From Methylotenera sp. (GTDB lineage: Bacteria > Pseudomonadota > Gammaproteobacteria > Burkholderiales > Methylophilaceae): a stretch of 64,000 nt of DNA. The stretch is taken from assembly GCA_013141495.1 (NCBI GenBank), contig JABFQV010000007.1, positions 62,001 to 126,000 of the forward strand. Reading direction: 5' to 3'. The notes under the pieces were generated by a model that did not search any database, had not been told where the DNA came from, and worked only from the letters and a program-made list of their open reading frames with translations. Positions 10,174 through 18,506 of this stretch are shown here, one piece after another. A program made the translations under genes and the position numbers. The first letter of the stretch is position 1. Every line of letters begins with the position of its first letter.

Positions 10174-11807
10174 TGCGTTCCTTTCTCGCTGTGATTGATT
10201 TGATACAGATGTTCCAGAATATTTTCTGAGCCAATCTGCCCAACTAGTCCAGCCAGTTTTAATTTATTAAGCACATTGGGTTTTGCCTCACACAACACCA
10301 ATCGCGTGTGATGCCGCCTGCAAGTATCGAGTAAATCCCATAGCGATTGCATCGCAGTGGCATCGATGAATGGCACCTTGCCTAAACGTAAAACTAGCAC
10401 CTCTGCATGACCATGAACATGCTCTAGTGCGCTTTCAAGATGCTGTGCCGCGCCAAAGAAAAATGGCCCTTCAATATCAAACACAACGGTCTCAGGCGGA
10501 AGATTGAAAACTTTATTGTCAGTCTCCAGCAACAGCGTTTCATAGGTTTGCTGCTTAATGACTACCGCCTCAGACATACGTTTCATAAACAGCAAACAGG
10601 CCAGCAACACACCAATGTTAACTGCGATGACTAAATCACCAAACACTGTCAGAAAAAATGTAATGAGTAATACCACCACATCCGATTTTGGTGCAGTGCG
10701 CACCATGTGAGAAAAACGGTGTAACTCACTCATGTTGTAAGCCACAACAAATAAAATAGCAGATAACGCACACAGCGGAATGTGAGCGGCTAACGGTGCC
10801 AGCACCAGTACAATGATGATAAGCGTGATAACGTGAACAAGACCTGCTAACGGGCTGGTTCCGCCATTACGAATGTTAGTGGCGGTGCGAGCAATTGCGC
10901 CAGTGGAAGCAAAGCCACCAAATAACGGTGAAAATATATTAGCAACGCCTTGTCCGATTAGCTCTTGATTAGAATCATGCTTGGTGCCAGTCATGCCGTC
11001 TGCCACCACAGCGGATAGTAGCGACTCAATGGCACCCAACAGGGCGATTGTGAACGCTGGGCCTATCAATTTCAATACCTCAGAAAATGTCACCGATGGT
11101 ACTTGAAAGTGCGGTAAAGTTTGCGGAATGCCTCCAAAGGCACTGCCAATAGTAGCCACGTGTTCAAAATGAAAGAACCATTGCACTACCGTAGCTACGA
11201 CCATCGCTATCAGCGGTGATGGAATACGCTTGAATACACGTGGGGAAAGTAGCAGAACCGCCAATGTGAGCAAGGCAAGTGCTGTTGTTTCCAGTTGCAG
11301 GGTAGGAACTGCCTGTATTAAATGCCAGAACTTCTCATGAAAATGCTCTATACCTGTTACGGGCGACAACCCAAAAAAGTCCTTCCACTGACCTACAAAA
11401 ATAATAATACCGATGCCTGCTGTAAAACCGACAATCACCGGTGCTGGAATAAACTTGATAACCCCACCTAAACGCGTCAACCCCATCAACATTAACATTA
11501 CGCCAGCCATCAGCGTAGCCACCTGCAAACCCTCGATGCCGTACTTGGCAGTAATACCTGCAAGAATCACAATAAATGCACCCGTAGGCCCAGCAATTTG
11601 CAAGCGGCTACCGCCTAGTAACGAAGTCAAACCACCAGCCACAATCGCCGTATAAAGACCTTGCTCCGGCTTAGCGCCAGAGGCAATAGCAAACGCCATC
11701 GCTAGCGGTAGCGCTACGATGCCGACGATCACACCGGCCAAGATATTATTAAGCCAATGATCCTTTGATAACAGGCCAGCCCGCTTTGCTTCGAGAATAG
11801 CGATCAT
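10170..11807 (-). CDS. SulP family anion permease with STAS domain
   Basis: 545-residue inner-membrane transporter. The N-terminal 390 residues hold ten or more hydrophobic helices with the SulP signatures GIVALPLAMAFAIASGAKPEQGLY and SRLQIAGPTGAF. The C-terminal 120 residues form a STAS domain (TVVFDIEGPFFFGAAQHLE, then VPFIDATAMQSLWDLL). Family members carry sulfate, bicarbonate or other anions, and the sequence alone does not decide the substrate. There is no neighbouring carbonic anhydrase or sulfur-assimilation gene. The receiver-like gene downstream overlaps by 4 bp. Its start faces the RHH-GNAT pair across a palindromic promoter region. Confidence 0.92.
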   Translation of the reverse strand: MIAILEAKRAGLLSKDHWLNNILAGVIVGIVALPLAMAFAIASGAKPEQGLYTAIVAGGLTSLLGGSRLQIAGPTGAFIVILAGITAKYGIEGLQVATLMAGVMLMLMGLTRLGGVIKFIPAPVIVGFTAGIGIIIFVGQWKDFFGLSPVTGIEHFHEKFWHLIQAVPTLQLETTALALLTLAVLLLSPRVFKRIPSPLIAMVVATVVQWFFHFEHVATIGSAFGGIPQTLPHFQVPSVTFSEVLKLIGPAFTIALLGAIESLLSAVVADGMTGTKHDSNQELIGQGVANIFSPLFGGFASTGAIARTATNIRNGGTSPLAGLVHVITLIIIVLVLAPLAAHIPLCALSAILFVVAYNMSELHRFSHMVRTAPKSDVVVLLITFFLTVFGDLVIAVNIGVLLACLLFMKRMSEAVVIKQQTYETLLLETDNKVFNLPPETVVFDIEGPFFFGAAQHLESALEHVHGHAEVLVLRLGKVPFIDATAMQSLWDLLDTCRRHHTRLVLCEAKPNVLNKLKLAGLVGQIGSENILEHLYQINHSEKGTQ

Positions 11808-11833
11808 GATTGAGAATTAAGTTTGTGGTTAAG

Positions 11834-11861
11834 TGTTAATTATATTAACATGTGATTAACA
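11834..11861. promoter_or_regulatory. Candidate operator of the RHH-GNAT pair
   Basis: Perfect palindrome TGTTAAT-TAT-ATTAACA at 11834-11850, with a third half-site ATTAACA at 11855-11861 and a weaker GTTAAG just upstream. It lies in the short space between the divergent SulP gene and the small RHH-like gene at 11880. Arrays of short half-sites are the usual binding pattern of ribbon-helix-helix autorepressors. The palindrome is seen directly; its use as an operator is inferred. Confidence 0.5.
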
Positions 11862-11879
11862 TTAAATGAAAGAAACCTT

Positions 11880-12059
11880 ATGGAAAATCGCACGGCCAGA
11901 CTCACATTACTCATTGACCCCACCAAAAAGCAGATCTTTGATGAAATCTGTACATTACGTGATTTGACACCATCGCAAGTCGTGCGCCAGATGATTAGAG
12001 ATTACGTTCAACAATATGGCAGCGCTGAGCAAATTGCCCGTATGCCACTAAATAACTAA
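11880..12059 (+). CDS. Small ribbon-helix-helix-like DNA-binding protein
   Basis: 59-residue ORF starting MENRTARLTLLIDPTKKQIF. The pattern is that of an Arc/CopG protein: a short N-terminal beta strand with alternating residues (RTARLTLLID), a helix (TKKQIFDEICTLR), a turn with Thr-Pro-Ser, and a second helix (SQVVRQMIRDYVQQYG). The stop is 11 bp from the GNAT start, in the same direction, so the two form a likely bicistron. GAAAG lies about eight bases upstream. An RHH repressor plus a GNAT enzyme is the layout of AtaR-AtaT and TacA-TacT toxin-antitoxin modules, but this protein lacks an obvious long toxin-binding tail. Fold assignment is by eye. Confidence 0.65.
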   Translation: MENRTARLTLLIDPTKKQIFDEICTLRDLTPSQVVRQMIRDYVQQYGSAEQIARMPLNN

Positions 12060-12070
12060 GTGGATAAACA

Positions 12071-12493
12071 ATGAGACAGCCGGTTGTTTTAGATTCCATA
12101 CACGAAAGCGACTACCCCAAACTAATCAGATTATGGGAGGTTGCCGGCAATGTTGAAGTTCGGCAAACAGATACTCCTGAAGTACTGGCGAGATTTTTAT
12201 ACAGAAATCCAACCTGCAGTTATGCGGCCTATGCCGGCACTAGATTGATAGGTGCGATACTGGCGGGACACGATGGATGGCGAGGTCATCTCTACCACAT
12301 GGCAGTTAAACCAGACTACCGTGAAAGAGGAATAGGCACGCGATTAGTTAATGCCGCGGTAAGTGCTATTAAAAGTGAAGATGTTCAAAAAATACACTGC
12401 CTAGTGAAACGCGACAACCTGATTGCTCAACAGTTTTGGGAGGCTTGCAGTTTTGAACAGAGAGAGGAACTGTTCGATTACAGTTTGCGTTAA
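12071..12493 (+). CDS. GNAT family N-acetyltransferase
   Basis: 140-residue acetyltransferase. The acetyl-CoA-binding motif A is clear: MAVKPDYRERGIGTRLV at about residues 76-92 (pattern R-x-x-G-I/G-x-G/A). It is followed by KIHCLVKRDN and FWEACSFEQRE, which match the motif B part of RimI/YpeA-like enzymes. The N-terminal half (SIHESDYPKLIRLWEVAG) is also YpeA-like. The substrate is unknown. It follows the RHH gene by 11 bp. Known GNAT toxins acetylate charged tRNA, so a toxin role is possible, but YpeA-like housekeeping enzymes have the same length and look. Context favours a regulated pair without proving a toxin. Confidence 0.85.
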   Translation: MRQPVVLDSIHESDYPKLIRLWEVAGNVEVRQTDTPEVLARFLYRNPTCSYAAYAGTRLIGAILAGHDGWRGHLYHMAVKPDYRERGIGTRLVNAAVSAIKSEDVQKIHCLVKRDNLIAQQFWEACSFEQREELFDYSLR

Positions 12494-12560
12494 TGTTTGA
12501 TCAAGCGTAAGCGCAGAAAATCAATTTAGGGGGCCTCTATTCATTAATTCGCCCAAAAAT

Positions 12561-12914
12561 CTAAAGTAACACTTGGCGCGTATTAGCTAAAAAATAGTGA
12601 ATTTGACGCTCAATTTCAGGCGCAATCATCACCGCTGGTCCCTTGCCGTTTGGGCAAGGCAGGCTAGGTGTAGTTCCAAACAGACGGCAAATAAGAGGGC
12701 GCTCACCATAAACCTGGCAGCCATTGCTACCAAGATAGGGGCAGCTTAGCGCTTCGAGTGCCCGATCATGCTCCTGCTCACTTTTAACCGGCAACCTAGA
12801 CACCTCTTCTGAAGACGCTGTTACGGGTCCGCAGCAGTCATGGCAACCTGGAGTGCATTCAAATGAAGGAATACGCGCACGAAAAAACCTAATAACCTGA
12901 CTGTTTTTGGTCAC
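12561..12914 (-). CDS. YkgJ-type cysteine-cluster protein
   Basis: 117-residue protein of the YkgJ/UPF0153 type thought to bind zinc or iron. Eight cysteines are spread in the family order: CTPGCHDCC near residue 20, then SCPYLGSNGCQVYGERPLICRLFG in the middle (quoted as landmarks), and a final PCPNG. The short C-terminal helix follows. No partner gene is evident: the GNAT gene converges on it from the left, and the region to the right holds only the DUF167 gene. The metal and reaction are unknown. Length and Cys spacing are normal for the family. Confidence 0.8.
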   Translation of the reverse strand: MTKNSQVIRFFRARIPSFECTPGCHDCCGPVTASSEEVSRLPVKSEQEHDRALEALSCPYLGSNGCQVYGERPLICRLFGTTPSLPCPNGKGPAVMIAPEIERQIHYFLANTRQVLL

Positions 12915-13151
12915 AGAAGCGCCTTATTTTGATTTGCCAAGTTTTGATTTACACATTTAACTATCACTGGATTTTATCACGATTGAAATATGACAACCCC
13001 GGCTATTTTACTCAAAACTTTACAAGATCAATTCAACAAAACATCTTAAAAATGCAGCTAACAAACCATGTATATTTAAAGAAAGCGAAACGCTTTGCCA
13101 AAAAACACATATCAGCCACATAGCATTGGCGCAAATTTCTGAGGCTAGCCT

Positions 13152-13535
13152 ATGACTAAAAAATCCAGTAAATCTAAAGCCAAAAGCACAATATCTGATA
13201 GTGAAGATAATTTGGCGCCTAAAAAAGTCATCATGAAATCTTTCTGCGCTTGGGACGGCGACACATTGGTGCTAAACATCCTTGGAACACCAAGTGCAAA
13301 ACTGGATGCCATTGGCAAGCCAAAGGGCAATCAACTCAAGGTAAGCGTTACCGCTGCGCCAGTCGCAGGTAGAGCCACTGATCATATGGTTAGATTTCTT
13401 GCTGCAGAATTTGGCGTAACCACCAAAGATATTGAAGTCGTATTTGGCCGGATGAATATCAATAAACAATTACGCATTAAATCGCCAAAAATACTGCCTG
13501 TCGTTATTAGTAAGCACTTATCATTAAGATATTAA
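13152..13535 (+). CDS. DUF167 (YggU/UPF0235) family protein
   Basis: 127-residue protein with a Lys/Ser-rich N-terminal extension of about 30 residues, then the DUF167 core. Core landmarks are LVLNILGTPSAKLDAIG, LKVSVTAAPVAGRATDHMVRFLA (a family hallmark) and a C-terminal GRMNINKQLRIKSP. The family is widespread and of unsettled function. The N-terminal extension is longer than in most members. An alternative start at the internal Met near residue 28 (MKSFCAWDG) would remove it. It converges on htpG, with a terminator hairpin between them. Confidence 0.85.
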   Translation: MTKKSSKSKAKSTISDSEDNLAPKKVIMKSFCAWDGDTLVLNILGTPSAKLDAIGKPKGNQLKVSVTAAPVAGRATDHMVRFLAAEFGVTTKDIEVVFGRMNINKQLRIKSPKILPVVISKHLSLRY

Positions 13536-13570
13536 AATTGCTTATCAAGATAAAGTAGCCGATAACAAAA

Positions 13571-13598
13571 AAACCGCCATGCTCTCGCATGGCGGTTT
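13571..13598 (-). terminator. Intrinsic terminator of htpG
   Basis: Perfect 12-bp stem AAACCGCCATGC / GCATGGCGGTTT around a four-base loop. Read on the minus strand it is followed by a run of T residues, 16 bp beyond the htpG stop. In the plus direction the T tract is short, so it would end the DUF167 transcript only weakly. Confidence 0.85.
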
Positions 13599-13613
13599 CT
13601 ATTGGCTTAACGA

Positions 13614-15515
13614 TTAACTAATCAAGCTATTCATCCGTTTAACAAAACTTGCCGGATCATCCAGCATACCGCCCTCAGCCAATAACGCTTGGTCAAACAG
13701 CACATGCGCTAAATCACCGAATAAGTCATCCGCCGTTTCGCTTTCAAGGCGTTTCACCAATTTATGCGCTGGGTTGATTTCCAAAATAGGCTTAGCCTCT
13801 GGCGCATTTTGACCTGCGGCCTTTAGCATACGTGCCAAGTTCCCTGATAAATCTTGTGCATCACTCACCAAACAAGCTGGCGAGTCGGTTAAGCGATGGG
13901 TCACACGCACATCTTTCACTTGGCTTCCCAGCGTTTGCTTGATTCTATCCACTAAGGTTTTAGCTTCTTCTTCGATTTTCTTTTGAATCTCTTTTTCAGT
14001 GTCGGATTCCAGCTTACCTAAATCCAAATCACCTTTGGCGATCGATTGCAGTTTTTTACCCTCAAATTCAGCCAAGCTTCCCAACAGCCACTCATCCACA
14101 CGGTCAGACATCAGCAATACTTCAATGCCTTTTTTGCGGAAAATCTCCAGATGCGGGCTGTGTTGTGCCGCAGCAAAGCTATCAGCGGTAATGTAATAAA
14201 TCACATCCTGCTCGGGCTGCATGCGTGCAATATAGTCCTTGAGAGACACATCCTGAACATCTGTATCCGCTTTAGTAGAGGCAAAGCGTAACAACGAGGC
14301 AATTTTCTCTTTGTTAGCAAAATCTTCGCCCGGACCTTCTTTTAATACGCGGCCAAACTCTTTATAGAACTTAGCATAATCGTCAGGTTTGTTTTCCGCC
14401 ATATCTTCCAGCAGGCCTAATACTTTTTTCACAGAGCCGGCTTTAATCGCATCAACATCACGGCTGGACTGCAAAATCTCGCGCGAAACATTCAACGGCA
14501 GGTCGGAGGTGTCAATCACACCGCGCACAAAACGCAGATATTGCGGCATCAGCTTTTCGGCGTCTTCCATAATAAATACGCGCTTCACATAAAGCTTAAT
14601 GCCATGACGGCGCTCGCGGTCGTACAAATCAAACGGTGCTTTGCTCGGAATATAAAGTAATGAAATATACTCCTGCTTACCTTCTACACGGCTGTGGGTG
14701 TAAGCCAATGGGTTTTCAAAGTCATGTGAAACGTGTTTGTAAAACTCTTGATATTCTTCTTCAGTGATGTCGTTTTTATTACGCGCCCATAATGCGGAAG
14801 CCTTATTTACGGTTTCGTCCTCATCGGTCGCCACTTCAGCGCCGTCTTTCCATTCGGACTTTTTCATGACGATTGGCAAAGTAATATGGTCTGAATACTT
14901 GCGGATAATCGTTTTCAGTTTCCAATCACTTAAAAATTCATCTTCACCTTCACGCAAATGCAATACCACTTCAGTACCGCGCGTTGCTTTATCCGCGGCT
15001 TCTAAAGTGTAATCGCCCTCACCTGACGATTCCCAACGCACAGCTTCAGTAGCCCCTGCGCGACGCGTAGTCAAGCTTACTTTATCTGCAATAATAAATG
15101 CTGAATAAAACCCTACACCAAACTGACCAATCAAATTCGCATCTTTTACCTGATCACCGGAAAGTGCATTAAAAAACTCTTTAGTGCCAGACTTTGCAAT
15201 GGTACCGATGTTAGCAATCACCTCATCACGGCTCATACCGATACCGTTATCTGAAATTGATACCGTGCGCGCGGCTTTATCAAACGCAACGCGGATTTTT
15301 AGCTCACTATCGTTTTCATACAATGCACCGTTGGCTAATGCTTCAAAACGTAATTTGTCTGCGGCATCTGAGGCATTGGAAATCAACTCGCGTAACACAA
15401 TCTCTTTGTTGCTATACAGTGAGTGAATCATCAATTGCAACAGTTGCTTGACCTCGGCCTGAAAAGCCATCGATTCTTTTGGATGAGTTTCTTTTTGTGC
15501 AGTCTCTATGGACAT
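13614..15515 (-). CDS. htpG: Chaperone HtpG (Hsp90)
   Basis: Cytosolic Hsp90 chaperone, 633 residues. The N-terminal GHKL ATPase shows [29 protein letters not shown] and [13 protein letters not shown]. The middle domain carries [28 protein letters not shown] (landmark) and NVSREILQ. The C-terminal dimerisation domain ends in [10 protein letters not shown], with no MEEVD tail, as in bacterial Hsp90s. A strong AGGAG lies eight bases upstream of the ATG at 15515. It is monocistronic, with its own terminator. No sigma-32-like promoter was identified with confidence. Confidence 0.98.
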   Translation of the reverse strand: MSIETAQKETHPKESMAFQAEVKQLLQLMIHSLYSNKEIVLRELISNASDAADKLRFEALANGALYENDSELKIRVAFDKAARTVSISDNGIGMSRDEVIANIGTIAKSGTKEFFNALSGDQVKDANLIGQFGVGFYSAFIIADKVSLTTRRAGATEAVRWESSGEGDYTLEAADKATRGTEVVLHLREGEDEFLSDWKLKTIIRKYSDHITLPIVMKKSEWKDGAEVATDEDETVNKASALWARNKNDITEEEYQEFYKHVSHDFENPLAYTHSRVEGKQEYISLLYIPSKAPFDLYDRERRHGIKLYVKRVFIMEDAEKLMPQYLRFVRGVIDTSDLPLNVSREILQSSRDVDAIKAGSVKKVLGLLEDMAENKPDDYAKFYKEFGRVLKEGPGEDFANKEKIASLLRFASTKADTDVQDVSLKDYIARMQPEQDVIYYITADSFAAAQHSPHLEIFRKKGIEVLLMSDRVDEWLLGSLAEFEGKKLQSIAKGDLDLGKLESDTEKEIQKKIEEEAKTLVDRIKQTLGSQVKDVRVTHRLTDSPACLVSDAQDLSGNLARMLKAAGQNAPEAKPILEINPAHKLVKRLESETADDLFGDLAHVLFDQALLAEGGMLDDPASFVKRMNSLIS

Positions 15516-15618
15516 ATATTTAGCTCCTAGTGTTGGGGGGAATTAACAATAGGTGCTATGTTGGGATGATCGCTTATTTTTCAAGTACGCTATGTGCCAG
15601 TAAAGCACGACATGACAA

Positions 15619-16251
15619 CTAAGCTTTAGTGTTTGTCACGGCCCTCACCCACTGTAATAAGGGATCCCACTGCTGCAGGTCTTGCTCTACCAATGAAGGT
15701 CGCATATCAAAAATGCCCATCCCCTGCTCGGCAGCTGTCACATAAACCTGTGCATTCCTTAAATAGGTGAGCACTGAAAATCCAGTCTGATCCATAAAGT
15801 CAGCCAATCCTGCTGCTGCATGAGTGCGGTTATTGACGCGCATCCCAACCAAGGCCACAAAAGTCTTATTTTTACGAATCGCTTTCTCTTCAGCCAATAC
15901 TTCTAAAAAATCACGGGTTGCGCCAATATCAAATGCCGAAGGCTGTATTGGGATAATCACACAATCGGCCTCTTTAACGGCATTAGACAGTTTATCGCCA
16001 CGTAGCCCGGCTGGAGAGTCAGCGATAATCCAGTCCGGCTTAGAAGATAAGCTCTTGTCTCCGGCGCTATCGATATGTATTTGCGGCAAGACAATCGAGC
16101 GCCTCTCCAACCAATGCGCCGAGGATTGCTGACGGTCTAGGTCTGACAACATGACCTGATGCCCAAGCGAAGCAAAATAGCTGGCTAAATTAGTCGTTAG
16201 CGTGGATTTACCGCTTCCTCCCTTAGAATTGGCTACAAGAATTTTTTTCAT
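15619..16251 (-). CDS. Orphan ParA/MinD-type ATPase
   Basis: 210-residue deviant Walker-A ATPase. KGGSGKST at residues 10-17 has the signature first lysine, DLDRQQSSAHWL is the A' region and WIIADSPAGLRG the Walker B region. It is short and lacks the N-terminal HTH of plasmid ParA, so it belongs with the small ParA/Soj group that positions cell components such as chemotaxis clusters or carboxysomes. No ParB or parS is nearby: htpG is downstream and ppx is divergent. The cargo is unknown. An inverted repeat 70-110 bp upstream could be its operator. Confidence 0.85.
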   Translation of the reverse strand: MKKILVANSKGGSGKSTLTTNLASYFASLGHQVMLSDLDRQQSSAHWLERRSIVLPQIHIDSAGDKSLSSKPDWIIADSPAGLRGDKLSNAVKEADCVIIPIQPSAFDIGATRDFLEVLAEEKAIRKNKTFVALVGMRVNNRTHAAAGLADFMDQTGFSVLTYLRNAQVYVTAAEQGMGIFDMRPSLVEQDLQQWDPLLQWVRAVTNTKA

Positions 16252-16324
16252 AAAAAGACCTCCAATTTGTTAATAGTTTCTAACCGTAAAGGTCATAGCT
16301 ACCAAGCTTAAATAGTTTTATTAC

Positions 16325-16362
16325 TCACACAGTATAAGTGGTCTATATTTTTTGCTGTGTGA
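16325..16362. promoter_or_regulatory. Inverted repeat upstream of the ParA gene
   Basis: TCACACAG at 16325-16332 and CTGTGTGA at 16355-16362 form a perfect 8-bp inverted repeat with a 22-bp AT-rich spacer. It lies in the 270-bp divergent region between the ParA gene (minus) and ppx (plus). The rest of this region is AT-rich and shows no gene. A regulatory role is only a suggestion. Confidence 0.3.
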
Positions 16363-16521
16363 CATATTTATTAAAACTACTCATGGATGCGAACCCGCAC
16401 CAGTATTGTAATTTACATGATTAAAAACTTACTTTTTGCCATTGTCATTAAAATTTCAAACTATAATGATATATATAAATAATAATATAGTTTTAATCAC
16501 TTAGACAAAAGCACCCCAACA

Positions 16522-18051
16522 ATGGAAACCACCAAAAGCAATTCAAGCAACGCGCCTGTAGATAAAGCATTACTAGCAGCGATTGATTTGGGCTCCAATA
16601 GTTTTAGACTTGAAATTGGTCGCTTGGATGGTGGCCATATTCAGCGCGTTGAGTACTTAAAAGAAGCGGTACGCCAAGGTGGCGATTTAGACGAAGACCG
16701 CAACCTGACAACTGAAGCTATCGAGCGCGGTGTGCGCTGTTTAGCTAGATTTGGTGAGCGCTTACAAGGTTTTGATGCGACTCACGTACGCGCCGTGGCA
16801 ACACAAACACTGCGTGAGGCCAATAATCGCGACGTGTTTCTTAAGCTGGCTAAAAAGGCATTAGGCTTTGATGTGGAAGTAATTTCCGGCGTAGAAGAAG
16901 CGCGCCTCATTTATCAAGGCGTCAATCGATTTCTGCCGCAATCCAATGAAAAAAGACTGGTCATTGATATTGGTGGCCGCTCTACTGAATTTATCCTAGG
17001 TCATGGTTTTGAAGCGCAGCACACGGCATCATTGCACGTAGGTTCTGTTGCATGGTCACTCAAACATTTTGCTACGGGTGAGTTTACCGACAATGCCTTC
17101 TCTCGCGCTGAACTTGCCGCTGAATCTGTGTTTGAAACCCTGGGCTCCAACTTCAACCATAACCAATGGGATATTGCCTATGGCGCCTCTGGCACGGTAG
17201 GCGCAGTCGCTGATGTTTTAGTGCAATACGGCAGACCTTTAGACGTGATCACTAAAGCAGATTTGTACTGGCTGCGCGATGAACTACTCCGCATGCGCTA
17301 TATTGACAAAATACGTCTTGATGGTCTAAAAGAAGATCGAAAACCAGTAATTGGCGGCGGACTATCTATTTTAATCGCCGTATTTGAATTTTTAAAAATT
17401 GATACCCTTCATGTAGCAAAAGGCGCGCTAAGACACGGCCTGCTGTACGATATGCTCGCGCGTGAAGACGACATGCTGGATTTAAGAAATGCTTCAGTAC
17501 AACGATTAGTGAAAAAATTTGATGCCGATGAAACTCAAGCCAATACAGTAGCAGAGGTTGCAGAAAAGTTATTTGAAAAAATCAGTGAAGATGTCAACTT
17601 TGCAGTTGGTGAAAGGCGACTACATGCTAGGAAATTACGCTGGGCTGCTTTATTGCACGAAATAGGCAGCTTTATTTCCCCCATAGACGCACATTTGCAT
17701 GGCGCTTATATATTGGAGCATACTGAACCGCTAGGGTTTGCTCAAAGCGAGCTTCATCGCCTGAGTTTGTTAATACTCGGGCATCGCGGCAAATTAAAAC
17801 GATTGGAAGCAGACTTTTCTGACCGTATTTTTATAATGCAACTGCTCTGCTTGCGCCTAGCGGTTATTTTGTGTCATGCACGGCAAACCCCTAATTTACG
17901 CGGCATGCAGCTTAATATAGCCAATAATACGATCACTATAACAGTCTCAAAGTCATGGACTGATAAATACCCACAGTCAAATTATTTACTGGATGAAGAA
18001 ACGCTAGCTTGGCAAAAAACAGTCTGGCGTTTTGAAAAGTCTAGCACTTAA
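16522..18051 (+). CDS. ppx: Exopolyphosphatase (Ppx/GppA family)
   Basis: Hydrolyses terminal phosphates of polyphosphate, and in some members pppGpp. The protein is 509 residues with an ASKHA fold: phosphate-1 loop AAIDLGSNSFRLEIGR, then VRAVATQTLREANN, phosphate-2 loop LVIDIGGRSTEFILG, and a C-terminal HD-like helical domain (ALLHEIGSFISPIDAHLHGAYI). Length fits Ppx rather than the shorter GppA-only forms. The polyphosphate kinase gene ppk lies 1.4 kb away on the opposite strand, so synthesis and breakdown are encoded in one region but not in one operon. The two genes are separated by a microprotein, an RHH-like regulator and sixA. Confidence 0.95.
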   Translation: METTKSNSSNAPVDKALLAAIDLGSNSFRLEIGRLDGGHIQRVEYLKEAVRQGGDLDEDRNLTTEAIERGVRCLARFGERLQGFDATHVRAVATQTLREANNRDVFLKLAKKALGFDVEVISGVEEARLIYQGVNRFLPQSNEKRLVIDIGGRSTEFILGHGFEAQHTASLHVGSVAWSLKHFATGEFTDNAFSRAELAAESVFETLGSNFNHNQWDIAYGASGTVGAVADVLVQYGRPLDVITKADLYWLRDELLRMRYIDKIRLDGLKEDRKPVIGGGLSILIAVFEFLKIDTLHVAKGALRHGLLYDMLAREDDMLDLRNASVQRLVKKFDADETQANTVAEVAEKLFEKISEDVNFAVGERRLHARKLRWAALLHEIGSFISPIDAHLHGAYILEHTEPLGFAQSELHRLSLLILGHRGKLKRLEADFSDRIFIMQLLCLRLAVILCHARQTPNLRGMQLNIANNTITITVSKSWTDKYPQSNYLLDEETLAWQKTVWRFEKSST

Positions 18052-18137
18052 TAAATCTGACTTCTTCTAGGAGGCTGGTTAGAAACGGATATAATCAAAA
18101 ATTACAACTAACACAGATTGAACAAAGGGGAAATAAA

Positions 18138-18314
18138 ATGTATTCCATCATTGGTTTTCTAGTACTTGTACTTGATATATTTGCAATTATTAAAATAATA
18201 CAAAGTTCAGCATCGGGTACTGAAAAAATACTGTGGATTCTTTGTGTCTTGATATTTCCTGTTGCAGGCATGATTATTTGGGTTTTTGCAGGACCAGGCG
18301 GCAAGAAACTTTAG
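18138..18314 (+). CDS. PLDc_N-type membrane microprotein
   Basis: 58-residue ORF, too short for most gene callers. It has two hydrophobic helices: GFLVLVLDIFAIIKII, and ILWILCVLIFPVAGMIIWVF followed by a GPGGKK end. The pattern (hydrophobic helix, short polar loop, LW-x-L/C-x-x-x-x-P-x-x-G-x-x-x-x-F) is that of the phospholipase D-nuclease N-terminal domain (PLDc_N), found as a stand-alone small protein in many bacteria. AAAGGGG lies nine bases before the ATG. Such proteins are often membrane-stress related, but the function is unknown. It lies about 85 bp after ppx on the same strand and could be part of its transcript. Confidence 0.75.
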   Translation: MYSIIGFLVLVLDIFAIIKIIQSSASGTEKILWILCVLIFPVAGMIIWVFAGPGGKKL

Positions 18315-18458
18315 TGTACAGAAGGCTGAAGTTCTGATTAAGAATCATCAGCTTAGATGAATTCTAATCTTGCATTGGTTTTCAAAATCGAACCCGACTA
18401 TGCTGTCGCCACCACAAAGCATAAACTTAAAATTTGTCATAAATATTTCATTTGCAAT

Positions 18459-18499
18459 CCTAATTAAACGGTATAAACTATTTATACCGTTTAATTAGG
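18459..18499. promoter_or_regulatory. Perfect 19-bp palindrome covering the ribosome-binding site
   Basis: CCTAATTAAACGGTATAAA at 18459-18477, spacer CTA, then its exact reverse complement at 18481-18499. The right arm ends in AGG, the core of the AGGAG-like ribosome-binding site of the gene starting at 18507. As DNA it could be an operator. As RNA it would fold into a 19-bp hairpin hiding the ribosome-binding site. There is no following T run, so it is not a normal terminator. Confidence 0.8.
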
Positions 18500-18506
18500 A
18501 GCAATC

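Noticed and set aside
12929-13123. 64-codon plus-strand ORF before the DUF167 gene
   Set aside because: Aromatic and Asn/Lys-rich composition of AT-rich spacer DNA, no ribosome-binding site, no recognisable domain.
15619-16251. Plasmid-style ParAB partition locus
   Set aside because: No parB, no parS cluster and no N-terminal HTH; the gene is a lone small ParA.
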